NCBI GenBank assembly: GCA_022496205.1
Contig: WTXD01000001.1
Coordinates: 124,001 to 188,000 of the forward strand
From: Gloeopeniophorella convolvens
Taxonomy: Eukaryota > Basidiomycota > Agaricomycetes > Russulales
Direction: 5' to 3'
Length of the DNA stretch: 64,000 bases
The translations under genes were made by a program, and so were the position numbers. How positions within the stretch are numbered: the first letter of the stretch is position 1; the number at the start of each line of letters is the position of its first letter. Shown here one piece after another: positions 1 to 13,191 of this stretch. The notes beneath the pieces were generated by a model. It was not told the origin of the DNA. It ran no database searches and saw only the letters and a list, made by a program, of their open reading frames with translations.

Positions 1-413
1 GGCCCCGCACCCTCCCATCCCTTACCCTATATTTTATTAATTTAGACCTAAGTAGACTACTTACTGATTCCTGGCTGACTACCTGCCGTTGATGAGTCCC
101 TCGACGCAGAGCGTTCTTTCTTGTCCTCGCTTGCGAGTGACAGGAAGGCTAGGAGGGGCGGTACAATCGCTGATTCGTTCGTTGGCTCCCAACCAATCAC
201 TGACATCGGTTCGTTTAGAAAACTGTAGTCAACCAAAATATGAACCAAGGTCTGGTTACGAGGGCCGTGGTTAAAGCGTGCGCTCCATGGGGGTTTCAGA
301 CAGCAAGCAATGCATAAGGGTATAATGATAGCAACAGAATGATAGGATATAGTGTCGAGCAGATCGTGTGCATGCATTCCGTGGGGGTAAGACACAAAGC
401 ATGGTCGGGAAAC
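1..413. other. Downstream flank of golgin gene
   Basis: This stretch lies beyond the stop codon of the minus-strand GRIP golgin and presumably holds its 3' UTR. Open frames of about 60-110 codons exist on both strands, but they show no recognisable motif and no splice context. I see no gene here. Confidence 0.5.
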
Positions 414-3374
414 TCACACTTTGGCGATCAGCCGCCGTGTTTCTTGCGGTGTAAACCGTAGAATGGTCGACAGCACTCGCACCAGGTTGGGCTGTATAAG
501 GATGTCAAACGCTGTCATAGATACAGATATGGTCGAACAAACCCTCATCTCCTTGTGCTCGAGGAATTGTAGAATGACATTTCGCAAATATTCGAGATTG
601 ACGTCCTCGTCATTGGTCTTTGTGACAGGCGAACTCGGTCGTGGAGAACTAGCCGGCTGCGAGGCAGCCGAGGCTAGAGAAGGCGAGGAAGCGTTGTTGT
701 CGGGAGCACTTGCTGAGCTCCAGTAACCGACTCCGGGACCCCGTTGTCGGTCCAACAGTGCTGCCGATGACTGGACTTTGCGCAACTCCTCGCGCAAGGT
801 CTACCGTTCCATGATGCGTAAGCAAAGTCGCTAGTAGCCTTAACACGTGAACATGCCTTGTTGTGGGTCCTGGCCTGGAGTTCTTTGGCTTTGGCTTCCT
901 CGAGCTGTTGATCAAGGGCGGATATCTTCTTGACTTGCTCGGATAGCTGCTGTCGAGCAATTCCCTACGCCATCTGATGTTAAGCATGACTATCTCTGTG
1001 CAGAACGTATGACACACCTCGTCATGCGCCAGATGCTCGATCTGTGATTTGAGCTCGGAGACTTCGTGATCATGGACACGAGCTGCCATCCGGAGTCTTT
1101 CCACCTCCGCATGTAGCTCTTGTGTACGTCCGTCCTCGTCCTGTCGATCCTGCGACGCGGCCTCGACGACGGCCTTCCATCTTTGTGCCTCCTGCACTTT
1201 GGCCGAAAGTTTCAGAGTCCATTCAGCGTCAGCCTCCAACCTCTCCGCTTCAACAGCCGCAAGCTCCTGCTTCAGCATGGCTAATTTAGCCTCATGTCTA
1301 GTTTCTGCTGCAGCGAGAAGCTTTGCCACTTCTTCTGCAGATGTTGACGGGTCCGAGACGCCGACGCGTTGCTCCTGCCGAGCATCGTTCACCTCTTCCA
1401 TTAGAAGCGCAATACGGTCGTCCTTCTCCCGGATCTGGTACTGCAGCTCGGTGTTCTGGCCCTGCAGAACCTCTAGAAGGGACTGAGAAGACTCGATTTC
1501 CGCTTGCCTCACTTGAAGTTGGTCGAAAAGATTATCCTTTTCTGCCGACAAAGATTGTGCTGACTTCTCAAGACGGCCGATCTGAGCGTCTCTATCACTG
1601 AGTGCTTGTTCGTGACTAGACTGCATGACACTCAGTTTGAACTTCGGGGCCGAGATTACCCTCGTTGGGACTCACCTTCATCATCACAGACTCAAGTTCA
1701 AATTGGTTCCCCAGGACTGCTAATTCCTTATCATGGCGTTGCTCGTGGGTAATCAAGTCCTTTTCATGCTGAGCCACGAGACTAGCAAGAGTGGATTCCT
1801 TATCAGCCTTGAGCTTGTTAATTTCGCCTTGCAGCCTGTCGCGATCAAGTTGCTCTTTATCATGCTCTGCCTTCTGGGCCTCCCTCAAGGCCGTTGCCTC
1901 CTTGATGGCATCGTCGCGGTCCTTTTCTGCTTTCACCAGTTTCTGTCTGACGGTCTTCAGCAGGCTGACAGCCTTGTTGCGCTTTTCCTCCTCGTCCTTA
2001 GCCAATCCATTGAGCTTGTCGACCTCAGCACGAAGCTGCTCCATTTCGCCCTTCTGCTTGGTGACGTCCGCCTCCAGTTGGGAGTTGGAGCTTTGGCTCG
2101 CTTTCAAGAGGGCGTCACTCTGTTGCATTTGGCTACGCAGCTGGTCCACGAGGTCAATTTGGGATCTGGACTCAAGGCGGTGAGTCTCCCGCAGCTCCTC
2201 GATCCGCTCATCTTGCCCTAAAGGAGATTCGGCATAAAGAGAGGACCATATATCGTTCAACGACTCACGGGTGAGTTTTCCCGTTAATCGTTTGATCTCA
2301 TCTTGTGACATCTGGTCTGGGGTAAGCTGGGACCTAGGGGGGATGGCATGCAATCCTACCTCCGATTTCAATTGAGAATTTTGTAAATAATCACGTAATG
2401 CATCAACGTCCTGCCACCCCTGGACAGAGGTCAGATCCTGTAGGACCTTGGCTGCTGCTTGCTTCTCGGCCTGCAGTTTGGCGAACGACGCGGAAATGTC
2501 TAGTATCGGATGAGTGGCGGGTGCGAAGTGCAAGATAACCCTACAAACCAGCAAACTGCTGTTCCATCAACTTCAAACGGTTCTCAAGGGCTTCCACACC
2601 GTTAGAAGTAAAGGATGTATCTTGAGGTTTGAAGATAGGGACGGTAGAACCGACAGTAGAACCGCCGGAGCTGTCGGTTTCTTGGCCAATATCCTGCATT
2701 TTCTCGATGACGGGATCTGCCTCTGGATTTTTGGCAGCCGGGGTGTAGGAAGGCTCAGCAGTTTCAGCGACATCTTGTATGGCCGGGTGTTCTCCTGAAG
2801 CCTCCGACTCCTGTTCTGGAAGCAGAGATGACGTGGAATGGTCGGGAAAAGCCACTGTTTGTGCCATTACTTGAGCATCTGGCTCCGGCTCAGAGGTTCG
2901 CGCAGGCTCGTGCTCAACCGATTCCAATTCCGAATCCGACCCCGAGGGAGCAGAGGGCGGTGCAGGTTGGGTAGCATCCGAATCCAGAAGCAACTGAGAT
3001 GCATCTAGAGAAGGCAGCGCGTGATCATCGAAAGGAGGGGAGTTCGGCAGAGGGACAGATGTCGGAGACAACGGATGGTCCAGCGCAGGGGACAACGGAT
3101 GCTCAGTCGCAGGTTGGGGCACAGGAGAGACGCGCGAAGACGCGCTCGGTGTGCTAGGGTTAGAGACATCGCCTATCGTGAAGGACGCACGGAGTCTGTC
3201 CTCGAGTCTGGCCTTGAGCGGACGTTCCGTTGGCGGTTTAGCGGTGGGAGGTGTCTGGGCGCGTTCCAGCGACGCCGAGCGGGATATAGAGTCGGAGTGC
3301 TCATGGCGAGTAGAGCTCTGTGGCAGGCGGGGTTGTGCTAAGCCTTCGACGACGTTTCTGAACTGGGAGAACAT
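414..3374 (-). CDS. GRIP-domain golgin (Imh1-like), trans-Golgi coiled-coil tether
   Basis: GRIP golgins are peripheral trans-Golgi proteins that bind Arl1-GTP through a C-terminal GRIP domain and tether incoming vesicles. The N-terminus (MFSQFRNVVEGLAQP) is short and amphipathic. It is followed by about 230 Ser/Pro/Glu-rich, probably disordered residues. From about 2540 downward the protein becomes a long heptad-rich coiled coil (EKQAAAKVLQDL, many E/K/L/Q runs). The C-terminus has the GRIP signature NLEYLRNVILQFLEHKEMR, which is split by a 48-nt intron and continues as PNLVRVLSTILRFTPQETRRLI. Introns are visible near 2550, 1620-1680, 780-960 and 470-520. Estimated length is about 900 residues. 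The start at 3374 is the first Met of the typical golgin N-terminus. Family assignment is firm; orthology to Imh1 rather than another golgin is inferred. Confidence 0.85.
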
Positions 3375-3524
3375 CTAGGCGTTGCCAGCGGACCGGCGAG
3401 ACTTGACCCAGACGGACTCAGAGCAAAGTTGCGACTTTGATGCACTCAAGCGCTCAATGAACGGCGACGGACACCGCTACAGGTTGACATATGGTAATCA
3501 CGTAAGAGATAACTACATAGTGTG

Positions 3525-4643
3525 CTACTGTGAATCCTCTGCCTCGGACTCTATCTCCTTCCCTTTACCATTCGCCAATATCGGCGCCGGGGAAGATGTA
3601 GGTGTCGAAGACGCCGCGCCGTAGCTTCCCAAAGATGGAACGGACGAGTTGGTCGACGAGCCCGTCAGTTGCCAGGAGGGGATTGACGGCCGGGGAGGGA
3701 ACGTGGGTAGAGGCGGGGTAGGTGCAGACGTGCCGGGAGCACGACTTAGCAGCAGTGTCTTTAATGACTTGAGGTCCTGCTGTAACTCCCCTAATGATTG
3801 CGTCTGGGCCTCCTTGTTCTTCTCAATCATCTAAGCGCACCGTCCGTGAGTCAGCGTTCTCCACAGGCGGGCTCAAGGTGCGCACCTTCGGCAGCATTTC
3901 CCTGATGTTATTGACCTCCTCCCTGATCTCCCTCATTTCGTCGCGAGCTCTAGACTCCCCTTCTCTCATCTGTTGTGCGGCTGCCTCAACATCGGCGGTG
4001 ACCTTGTCAACCCTCTCCTGCTGACTGGCTACGGCAGCTTTCACGGCGGAAGTTTCTGCGCGTATATCTTTCAGCAGAGCCTCCGCTGCATCAAACTGGG
4101 CAGTCAGTGCATCCCGGTCCTGCTCGTAAGCGCTAGATGTCGGTGGACGGAGATGAGGGAGGAGGTATTTCTGATCACGTGAAAGATATGAGTGGACCGG
4201 GATTCAAGGGACGACGAACGCGCACCCTCGCAACAGCGACTGCGCCGTAAGCAATCGATCCAGAGATGACAGCAGTAATCTAGGGGCGAGCTATGAGCTA
4301 CCTGAGGTGAGATGGAGTAGTCACGGTCCGCACGAAGTAGTCACGCCAATCCCAAGGTTGGTTCTGTGGGGGAACGTACGGGGCGGGGCCATAAACAGGA
4401 CCATATGAGGGCTGCTGTAGATGCTGGGGATATGGTGCAGAGCTGTTCGCCTGTCGCATTGCCTGCTCTATTTCGGACCCAGTGAGACCCTTGGCTTCAA
4501 GGAACTGGACGCGCTGGGCGAGCGGCGAAACCTGGGTCTACGAACTCAAATGGGTACGCCGTTGGAGTAATTGGGGTAAGACTCACCTTTGGGTCTGTGA
4601 GAAAAGCGACGGCATTGCGAATGAACTCCTGCCTGTCCGCCAT
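3525..4643 (-). CDS. PEX14: Peroxisomal docking protein Pex14
   Basis: Pex14 is the peroxisomal-membrane docking factor for the Pex5 import receptor. The start MADRQEFIRNAVAFLTDPKV begins the conserved N-terminal Pex5-binding domain. After an intron it continues SPLAQRVQFLEAKGLTGSEI, the family's hallmark helix. A Pro/Tyr-rich linker with the W-D-W-R-D-Y motif follows, then one hydrophobic segment (about 4215-4290, TAVISGSIAYGAVAVA). Two coiled-coil blocks come next (AAVASQQERVDKVTADVEAA; EAQTQSLGELQQDLKSL) and then a Ser/Pro tail ending in EAEDSQ. The domain order matches the family. It is head-to-head with the EF-Tu gene, with about 206 bp between start codons. An upstream in-frame Met at 4688 would add 15 residues, but MADRQEF fits the family start better. 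Confidence 0.92.
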
Positions 4644-4849
4644 GGTTGAACGTTGAGGGAGGAAGAGTTGACTGGATGTAGCCGGCAATGGGAGCGCGTA
4701 GTGGGGATGATTGGCAGCGGGAGTGATCGGACTTTGGGCAGGGACCGGAACCCTAACCTAAGCGCGGGACGCGTCTCGGCTGTTGGCTGCCAGCTCAAGA
4801 ACTTGCTCAGGCTGCGCCGTCGACCGTCACCTTCTTACTCTCCATTCCC
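4644..4849. promoter_or_regulatory. Short bidirectional promoter, PEX14 / mitochondrial EF-Tu
   Basis: About 206 bp separate the start codons of two divergently transcribed genes. The interval therefore must carry both promoters and both 5' UTRs, unless the EF-Tu start is misplaced. No clear TATA box is visible. Confidence 0.5.
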
Positions 4850-6901
4850 ATGTTGCGCGCACAGCTTGCCACCTTCAAGGCCGGTTCCCGCAGGGCTTGC
4901 TGCCCCAAAGGTTTCCTCCGCCTTCCTAACTGCCCCTCTCTTTCCTGGCTGACCCCTCGTTCCCAGCCGCGTCGCGCCCATTCTCCGTGTCGCGTCAGGT
5001 CCTCCCCTCGACGCGTTCCCTCCTCGCGTCCCCGTTTTCCTCTAAAGCTGGTTTCCGTTATGGTCCGCTACAGTCTATGACCTCTTCCTTCACAGCTAAC
5101 TGTCCTTGGCAGCTCCTGTGAGAGGTTATGCCGAGGCGGCTTCGACAAAATTCTCTCGTGCTAAGCCTCATATGAACATTGGAACAATCGGTTAGTACGT
5201 TTTCTGGTATTTCACACTCCTGTTCTCATGGCTTTCAGGTCACGTCGACCACGGCAAGACGACATTAACGGCGGCCATCACCAAGGTCCTCGCCGACCTG
5301 GGGGGTGCCAAGTTCACAGGCTATGCCGAGATTGACAAGGCCCCAGAAGAAAAGGCTCGCGGAATCACTATCAATTCGGCCCACGTTGAGTACGAAACTG
5401 AGAATCGCCACTATGGGCACATTGATTGCCCGGGTCACGCTGACTGTAAGCTCGACTTCGATACGTTTACCCAAGCCCCTCACGGAGAACGCCCTAGATA
5501 TCAAAAACATGATCACTGGTGCAGCGCAAATGGACGGTGCTATCATCGTCGTTTCGGCTACGGATGGCCAGATGCCTCAGACGCGTGAGCATCTCCTCCT
5601 AGCGCGTCAAGTTGGAATCAAGCGCTTGGTCGTCTTCATCAACAAGGTGGACCAGATCTCAGACCCTGAGATGCTGGAGCTTGTCGATATGGAGATGCGT
5701 GACCTTCTGTCGACATACAACTTTGACGGCGACGGCACCCCCATTGTCATGGGGTCCGCATTAGCGGCACTGGACGGGCGCGACCCTGAAATTGGCGAGA
5801 AGAAGATTATAGAGTTGATCAAGGCTTGTGACGAGTGGTTGGAGCTTCCTCCTCGTAAGCTCCACTTAGTGTCCTGCACCGACCCATGGAATCTCACATG
5901 ACGTAGGTGACTTGGAGAAGCCATTCCTCATGCCTGTCGAAGGTACATCGTCCCAACTGCGCGTCTACAGCTCTCTAACTGGAGTCGATAGATGTCTTCT
6001 CGATTTCTGGCCGTGGCACTGTCGCCACCGGACGTGTTGAGCGCGGCATCGCTACGAAGGGGGCCGAAGTTGAGATTGTTGGGCTCGGCGCGCACTTCAA
6101 GACTACCCTCACAGGCATTGGCGCGTGCGACCGAAATACCACTATAAGCCTTCGTTAACGCGTTGTCCCTCAGAGATGTTCCACAAGGAGCTTGACCGGG
6201 TTAGCCATATTTGCTTACTCACCGACTCTTGCTCATGTATACACAGGGAGAGGCTGGCGATAATATGGGTGCTCTCCTCCGTGGTGTCAAGCGCGAGCAG
6301 ATGAAGCGTGGCCAAGTCATCATTGCCCCTGGCTCCATGAAGCCTATCACGAAGTTCCAGGCTCAGATCTATGTGCGTTGCCGCCCCTGCATTTATAAGG
6401 ACCCCCGACTGATGTGTATCTGCAGGTTTTGACCAAAGATGAAGGTATATGATTTGTTACATTCATAGTCGGCGAATTCACTCTTTCTTTTGTAAAGGCG
6501 GTCGCTTCAACCCCTTCGTTAGCAACTACAGACCACAACTCTTCCTTCGTACTGCCGATGTCACCGTCTCCCTGACCTGGCCAGATGGTACGCCAGATGC
6601 TGCCGAGAAGATGGTAGGTTTTGTCCGCACCTCCTTCATATCTTCCTCACCGCGGTCTAGGTTATGCCGGGTGACAACGTCGAAATGGTTTGCGAACTCG
6701 TGCATGATGTCGCTGCTGAAGTAGGGTCACGGTATGGACGGTTGTTTCATCTGCAGTCCTCCGTTTCTCACAATGGCCGTAGGTTCACCTTGCGTGAGGG
6801 TGGTAAGACTAGTAAGTACTCGCTGCCACCGCTCGTGAACCTCAGAAAATGACTGATTGCTTCCAGTTGGAACAGGAATCGTCACCAAGATCTTCGCGTA
6901 A
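4850..6901 (+). CDS. TUF1: Mitochondrial translation elongation factor Tu
   Basis: This GTPase delivers aminoacyl-tRNA to mitochondrial ribosomes. After a targeting region the mature part begins [18 protein letters not shown]. An intron follows, then the P-loop [16 protein letters not shown], the switch I block [15 protein letters not shown]3 DCPGHADY and G4 NKVD. Later exons encode domain 2 ([15 protein letters not shown]) and domain 3, ending VTKIFA at 6901. About seven short introns interrupt the gene. The exact first exon is unresolved. An Arg-rich presequence starting at 4850 ([18 protein letters not shown]) is plausible, but its donor to the 5111 acceptor is not obvious. The bacterial-type sequence separates it from the cytosolic EF-1alpha at 40-41.8 kb. 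Confidence 0.93.
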
Positions 6902-7265
6902 AATGGACACTGGCGCTCGGTGATCGTGCCCTTGAGTGTCACGCTACATTCACTATAGACTGACCACCACTCATATCCTCGCCCCAAAACGCACGCTACT
7001 GCTTTCCTGCCTTGACCTATGTAGTATATCTCTCGATCTAATGCTTACTACTTATGAGTCCAGCATGTGGGCCTACTGATCGTCATACCCATCTACCCCC
7101 ATGGCTTTACACAGCCCGTATAACACATGCTAGAAAAGGGGCACGCACGTCGAGCATGCATTTTGAGTCAATCTAAAATAATGGATGAATTATGAGCCTA
7201 GATATAGACGTAATCTGCCATATGCAGAGAACGCGTGATCGGGATGTGACGCCGGGGATTCTTGC
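6902..7265 (+). other. Intergenic: TUF1 3' flank and GCV3 promoter
   Basis: This interval separates two genes that both run on the plus strand. It presumably holds the EF-Tu 3' UTR and the H-protein promoter. I see no supported gene, repeat or RNA in it. Confidence 0.5.
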
Positions 7266-7325
7266 TTGCTCCCTAACGTTCCGCCCGCTTCGGCGGCAAT
7301 CTTGCGTTTTTACCACTCGGACAAC

Positions 7326-8080
7326 ATGTACTCGCTGCGATATGCCTCACACATGACCAGGGGACTACGCGTTCAGGGAATGTCTGCTCAGCGCGTTATG
7401 CACCGAGCCCCGCTCACGCTCAGGCGCACGGTCGTTAGTGAGTCTCAGTCAGCTTCCGGCTGACGTAGAGGCAGAGGCTCATGCCGCATTGCTGCCAGCA
7501 AAACACTTCACGCAGGACCACGAAGCTGTCAAGTTCGACAGCGACACTGGTGTTGGGACGGTGACGATTACAGACTACGCGCAGAAAAGTCTGGGTGATA
7601 TCGTCTTCGTCGAGCTGCCCGAGGAGGGCGCGACGATCGAGAAAGGCGGTGAGTGCACGTTAGATGCATCACGCTTTGCTGTCTGACCAAGACAACGACC
7701 AGAATCCGTTGGTGCCGTCGAGAGTGTCAAGGCAGCCTCAGACATTGTTCGTACGCACTGTTTGCTCCACCGTGGTCATTTCTCACCAGCTCTCCCAGTT
7801 CGCCCCAGTATCTGGTGAGGTCATTTCCATCAACACAAAGCTAGGTGAATCGCCCTCTCTCCTGAACAAGTCTCCGGAGGAAGATGGTTCGGAATTTATT
7901 CCCTCTACGGTGTCGACTCTTATTCATTGCACCCTAGGCTGGCTCTACCAGCTCAATCTCTCGGAACCCGGAGAGGTAGGCATATATCTTGGTTGACACG
8001 AAACGCACACTGACCTCTACCCTCACCAGCTCGAAAGTCTCTTGACGGAGGAACAATACAAGGAATTCTGCGAATCCTAG
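7326..8080 (+). CDS. GCV3: Glycine cleavage system H protein (mitochondrial lipoyl carrier)
   Basis: The H protein shuttles the aminomethyl group of glycine on a lipoyl-lysine between the P, T and L proteins of the mitochondrial glycine decarboxylase complex. Visible blocks are [33 protein letters not shown], then the lipoylation motif [12 protein letters not shown] (the K of ESVK is the lipoyl site), [27 protein letters not shown] and a C-terminal [12 protein letters not shown]. These parts are joined across at least four short introns. The N-terminal 35 or so residues are basic and lack acidic residues, as expected for a mitochondrial presequence. Start 7326 is preferred, but an in-frame ATG at 7266 is possible. 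Splicing near 7440-7475 is uncertain. Confidence 0.9.
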
Positions 8081-8267
8081 TCGTTGTAGATACGACGGTC
8101 GAATATAACTAGCGGACGATGCTTGTCATAGAATAAGGCAGCAAGCCCCTTAATCCGATCTAGATCAATCTTGAGAACCGGTTTCAGTATTATACAATTC
8201 GTAGCGTGGTTGTGGTTGGCGACTCGGGTGAGCGAGAGGATTATTGCGGTCTACGAATACAGGACAG

Positions 8268-8699
8268 TCACAGTGACGATGGCTCATAGTGGACCTTCTC
8301 TCCGCGTGCCTCCATCCTTTCCTTCGCCTCTTCCAATGCCCACCCTTGTATGCTGATCCAACGGAGTTAGAGACATGGAGCGAAGGAGTAGAACAGCAAC
8401 ACACCTGGTGTCGGGCTTATAGTACATGAGAAGCGTGGTCAGGCCGATGCCGCCAAACATCCCGATGTACCAGATGTTCTCCCAGTCCTCCTTTACGCGC
8501 TTCTGGCCCGGAGCTGGGGGCTATTCGGTCCCTATGTTACTGACGTGCGTCGACGGTACGACGTAGCTCACACCTTCTCGCTGAACAAGTAGCCAGTAGG
8601 CTCATTGTAGTGAGGTGCACTGTGAGAGGCAAACCTCTTCGAAGTCACTTGTCGGCGTGCCTGAGTGCGAAGAGTGCGCAAGGGGGTTGCAAGGGACAT
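8268..8699 (-). CDS. NADH:ubiquinone oxidoreductase ESSS-type accessory subunit
   Basis: This is an accessory inner-membrane subunit of respiratory complex I (NDUFB11/ESSS family). The start MSLATPLRTLRTQARR is a basic presequence, followed by FASHSAPHYNEPTGYLFSEK. After an intron the conserved core reads KRVKEDWENIWYIGMFGG, then one transmembrane segment (IGLTTLLMYY) and KPDT. The last exon encodes IQGWALEEAKERMEARGEK and ends HYEPSSL. The length of about 110 residues fits the fungal family. Start 8699 is chosen because the upstream in-frame extension does not resemble the family. The NatD-like gene, also on the minus strand, ends only about 154 bp before it. Confidence 0.87.
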
Positions 8700-8852
8700 G
8701 AGTGGGCAACGCTGTGATGAATACTCCCGGCCGGAACGGAGTTGACTCGGGCCAAGTCTCTTCGCCCCAAACACGACCAAACACCCCCGATGCATTACCA
8801 GAGTCGGGCCACGGTTGTCGGGCAGTTATCAGACAACAAGTCAGCTTGCAGG

Positions 8853-9838
8853 CTAAATATCTTTCGACATGATCCAGTAATCTACAGAATCGCCTCTGCC
8901 CTTGTCCTCGTCCTCCCACTCTCCATCTGACCCGTCTGTGTCGTCTTCAGGTACTACTGCATTAAATCTGTCGCATGGTAGTTGGTAAGGTTTGAGTCGA
9001 GATGGTATTTCCACGAACCCCATGTTCTTGTAAAATGCAACTGCGGCTTCGTTCTCTGACGGTTCCTCTCAGTAAAGTCTCAAGGCGACACCTATGCTTC
9101 TGACCTTGGAAGACTGTGAGCACGACTTGTCGCATCTTCCACTGACGAGCGATGTGGCACATGGACTGCATCAGATTTCTACCAGCACCTGAGCGTTGTG
9201 CAGCCTTCGACACCTGTAGTTCGTAACTGGAAGGTCGATTGATGCTCAGCGAGATGTGCGATAACACAGAGTTTGTCAGTACCAATACAGGACGCATTCG
9301 CTGTCTTCCATTTCGAAGCGGAACATAGAGTATGCCACGATGGGCGGTGGTTCGCAGTGTACGTCCGTGTCTGCGCCCTCTTGCGGGTCGAGTCGCTTTA
9401 GTAATAAGAAGCGAGAGTCGTGATGGAAAAGCTCCTGCACTTTCGATGGGGGGTCCCATTTCATAGTGGAAGATTTCAGGTACCTGGAAGCATCCCCATG
9501 AGCATCTACAGGTTGGCTCGTAGCACAGTGCACATTCGCCCGTACATGTGTCGCATGTTCTGCTCGAAGATATCCCAGATAGAGTGCCGGTCAGCATCCG
9601 AGAGGTCTGAGGGGGTGGCAACCTGTGTGACATGGCTACACGACCTGGAGGCTCGGTGACGGCAGCTGGAGCAGACAAGGTTACCTGACACCGTTTAGGT
9701 CAAATGCCTCGGAAGCAAGGGAGGAGAGCTGGCTGGCAGACGCCTGGGAGTATGTGAGCCCTTCTGTCGTTCGCGGGGCCGGTGAGCCCACAAGGGCGAG
9801 GGTCTGACCTTGTTTGCTTTCCGCACGCGGCTGGACAT
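8853..9838 (-). CDS. NAA40: N-alpha-acetyltransferase 40 (NatD), histone H4/H2A N-terminal acetyltransferase
   Basis: NatD acetylates the N-terminal Ser of histones H4 and H2A. I reconstruct the start MSSRVRKANK, then ASASQLSSLASEAFDLNGV, then after a 47-nt intron SHVTQVATPSDLSDADRHSI and WDIFEQNMRHM. The GNAT core follows: ELFHHDSRFLLL, YSMFRFEMEDSECVLYCYEL, the acetyl-CoA loop region RSGAGRNLMQSMCHIA, MRQVVLTVF, and FYKNMGFVEIPSRL. The tail is acidic and ends IMSKDI. The NM-x-x-MY block before the GNAT fold and the E-L-Q-V strand are what point to Naa40 rather than another GNAT. Introns around 9480-9560 and 9060-9110 were only partly traced. Confidence 0.82.
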
Positions 9839-10097
9839 CGACGGGATCAGCGGGAACGTTGACCCAGTGCACAAGTTCCCTGCAAGTCGCGGTGTTGCCC
9901 CGAGCCCCGATGCGGGGTCCAGCCCCTCGATCGGCCCGCGGCGTTTGCCGCCCTGCGATCGTCTCTGCAAGCGGCTCGCTCCAGGACGGCCGGACCGGCG
10001 CTCGATACTTGTCACCCGCCACTCGCTCCCGGCAGGGACAATCGAATCCTACTGTAGAGATTATCAGAACCATTCACATCTTGGGCCCCCGTGAACG
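9839..10097. promoter_or_regulatory. Bidirectional promoter, NAA40 / RIO2
   Basis: About 259 bp lie between the two divergent start codons, so both promoters must sit here. No specific operator was recognised. Confidence 0.5.
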
Positions 10098-11997
<1,900 letters not shown>

Positions 11998-13191
11998 AAC
12001 CTTGCTTGCGATCGTATGGAGTCGCCGAGTTGCCCGAGCCATCTACCGAATGCCATCGCGTCACTCAAACTGCCCGCCGCATACCCTGCCAACTTGTGCA
12101 ATGACAAACATCTGTCAGAGATCGACCTGTGGATCGGACAAGCGCAGCGTCAAGATACCACCGTTCTAGGCCCAAGGATCTTTTGCAGATCTCCGCCAAA
12201 TCTCCATGTGGCACCATCGTCCGTTCCGGTAGATTCGTTGTTTTCCAGAAGCGGGAACGTGGATTGAAGTTCGGGAATCAGTATGACGCGCCCAGAGGTA
12301 CTTACCGAGATTGCACCGGAAAACACTGCAAGAGATGTTCCCACGCGCTAATGATCATGCCGCATGGCCTAAGTGTCGGTGGCCAGTACGGCTCATGAAA
12401 CTGCAGAGGCCCTTCAGAGTCATCACAGCCGTTTGGTTGAGTCTTTGGGACGAACAGCACGCTGACTGGAACTTGCCTACTTGGGCTGACATATCGGCGC
12501 CGCACTGAGACAAGGTGACAGGACCATACGTATTCCCAACGGGAGCCCGATGATGAGAAGCAGTCCCTTGCACGATCTTAGTTTTAGGAAAGAGGGCTCC
12601 TGTTCCTGAGCAACCTACGATGGCGCTGCGCACCGATCCCTGGGCAGACCGCGGATCGAGAATACCCGGTCGCTCAAGCGACAAGAGTTATGTCACCGCG
12701 GCGACCTTAGTCGATAGTTTACTCTGGTCATATTACGGGTACATGTGAGTAAACGTAGGGGATACAATAAGACGCAATGGGTTCACGTAGCCTCGTTCGC
12801 AACGTCCATGCGATTCCGGCATTGCGTGGACCTTCTCTGGCAGTGCCCAGTAAACGGTGCAGTGATGGGGTAAGGATCAAGTGATAGGGATAAGGAAAGG
12901 AAAGACGTCACGGATAGGTGGTTTCGAACCCGCAGCCATCATTCTTTTGGCACGCATCGCGGCAAAGGGTTCAATCGGCGTGAACTACGACCAGTCCAGA
13001 GTAGCAAATTCGTGCGGGTGAGTGGAGGGACGTGCACGCGGCCGGAAGAAACATACACGATGTGGGAACTAGGCAAGCTCTGGGACGTTGTCGAATTTGT
13101 GTTTGCCCTTTGCTTGATAATCAGTCATGCCTTTGCCGCTTCCCGTTACCCCGACTGCATCACACAGGGTTAAACAGTAGATGCGTTGGAG
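11998..13191. other. 1.2 kb stretch without a supported gene
   Basis: This lies between the convergent 3' ends of RIO2 (plus) and the SPF30 gene (minus). Several minus-strand open segments exist (12150-12344, 12302-12505, 12355-12684), some with GT..AG-like borders, for example a GTAAGT at about 12302. I cannot join them into a protein I recognise. The T-arm-like string near 12928 does not fold into a tRNA. It could be a degraded or fast-evolving small gene, or simply spacer. Confidence 0.4.

Noticed and set aside
12918..12942. T-arm-like GTTTCGAACCCGC string suggesting a tRNA
   Set aside because: The flanking bases do not pair into an acceptor stem or a full T-stem on either strand, and no anticodon arm is seen at the right distance.
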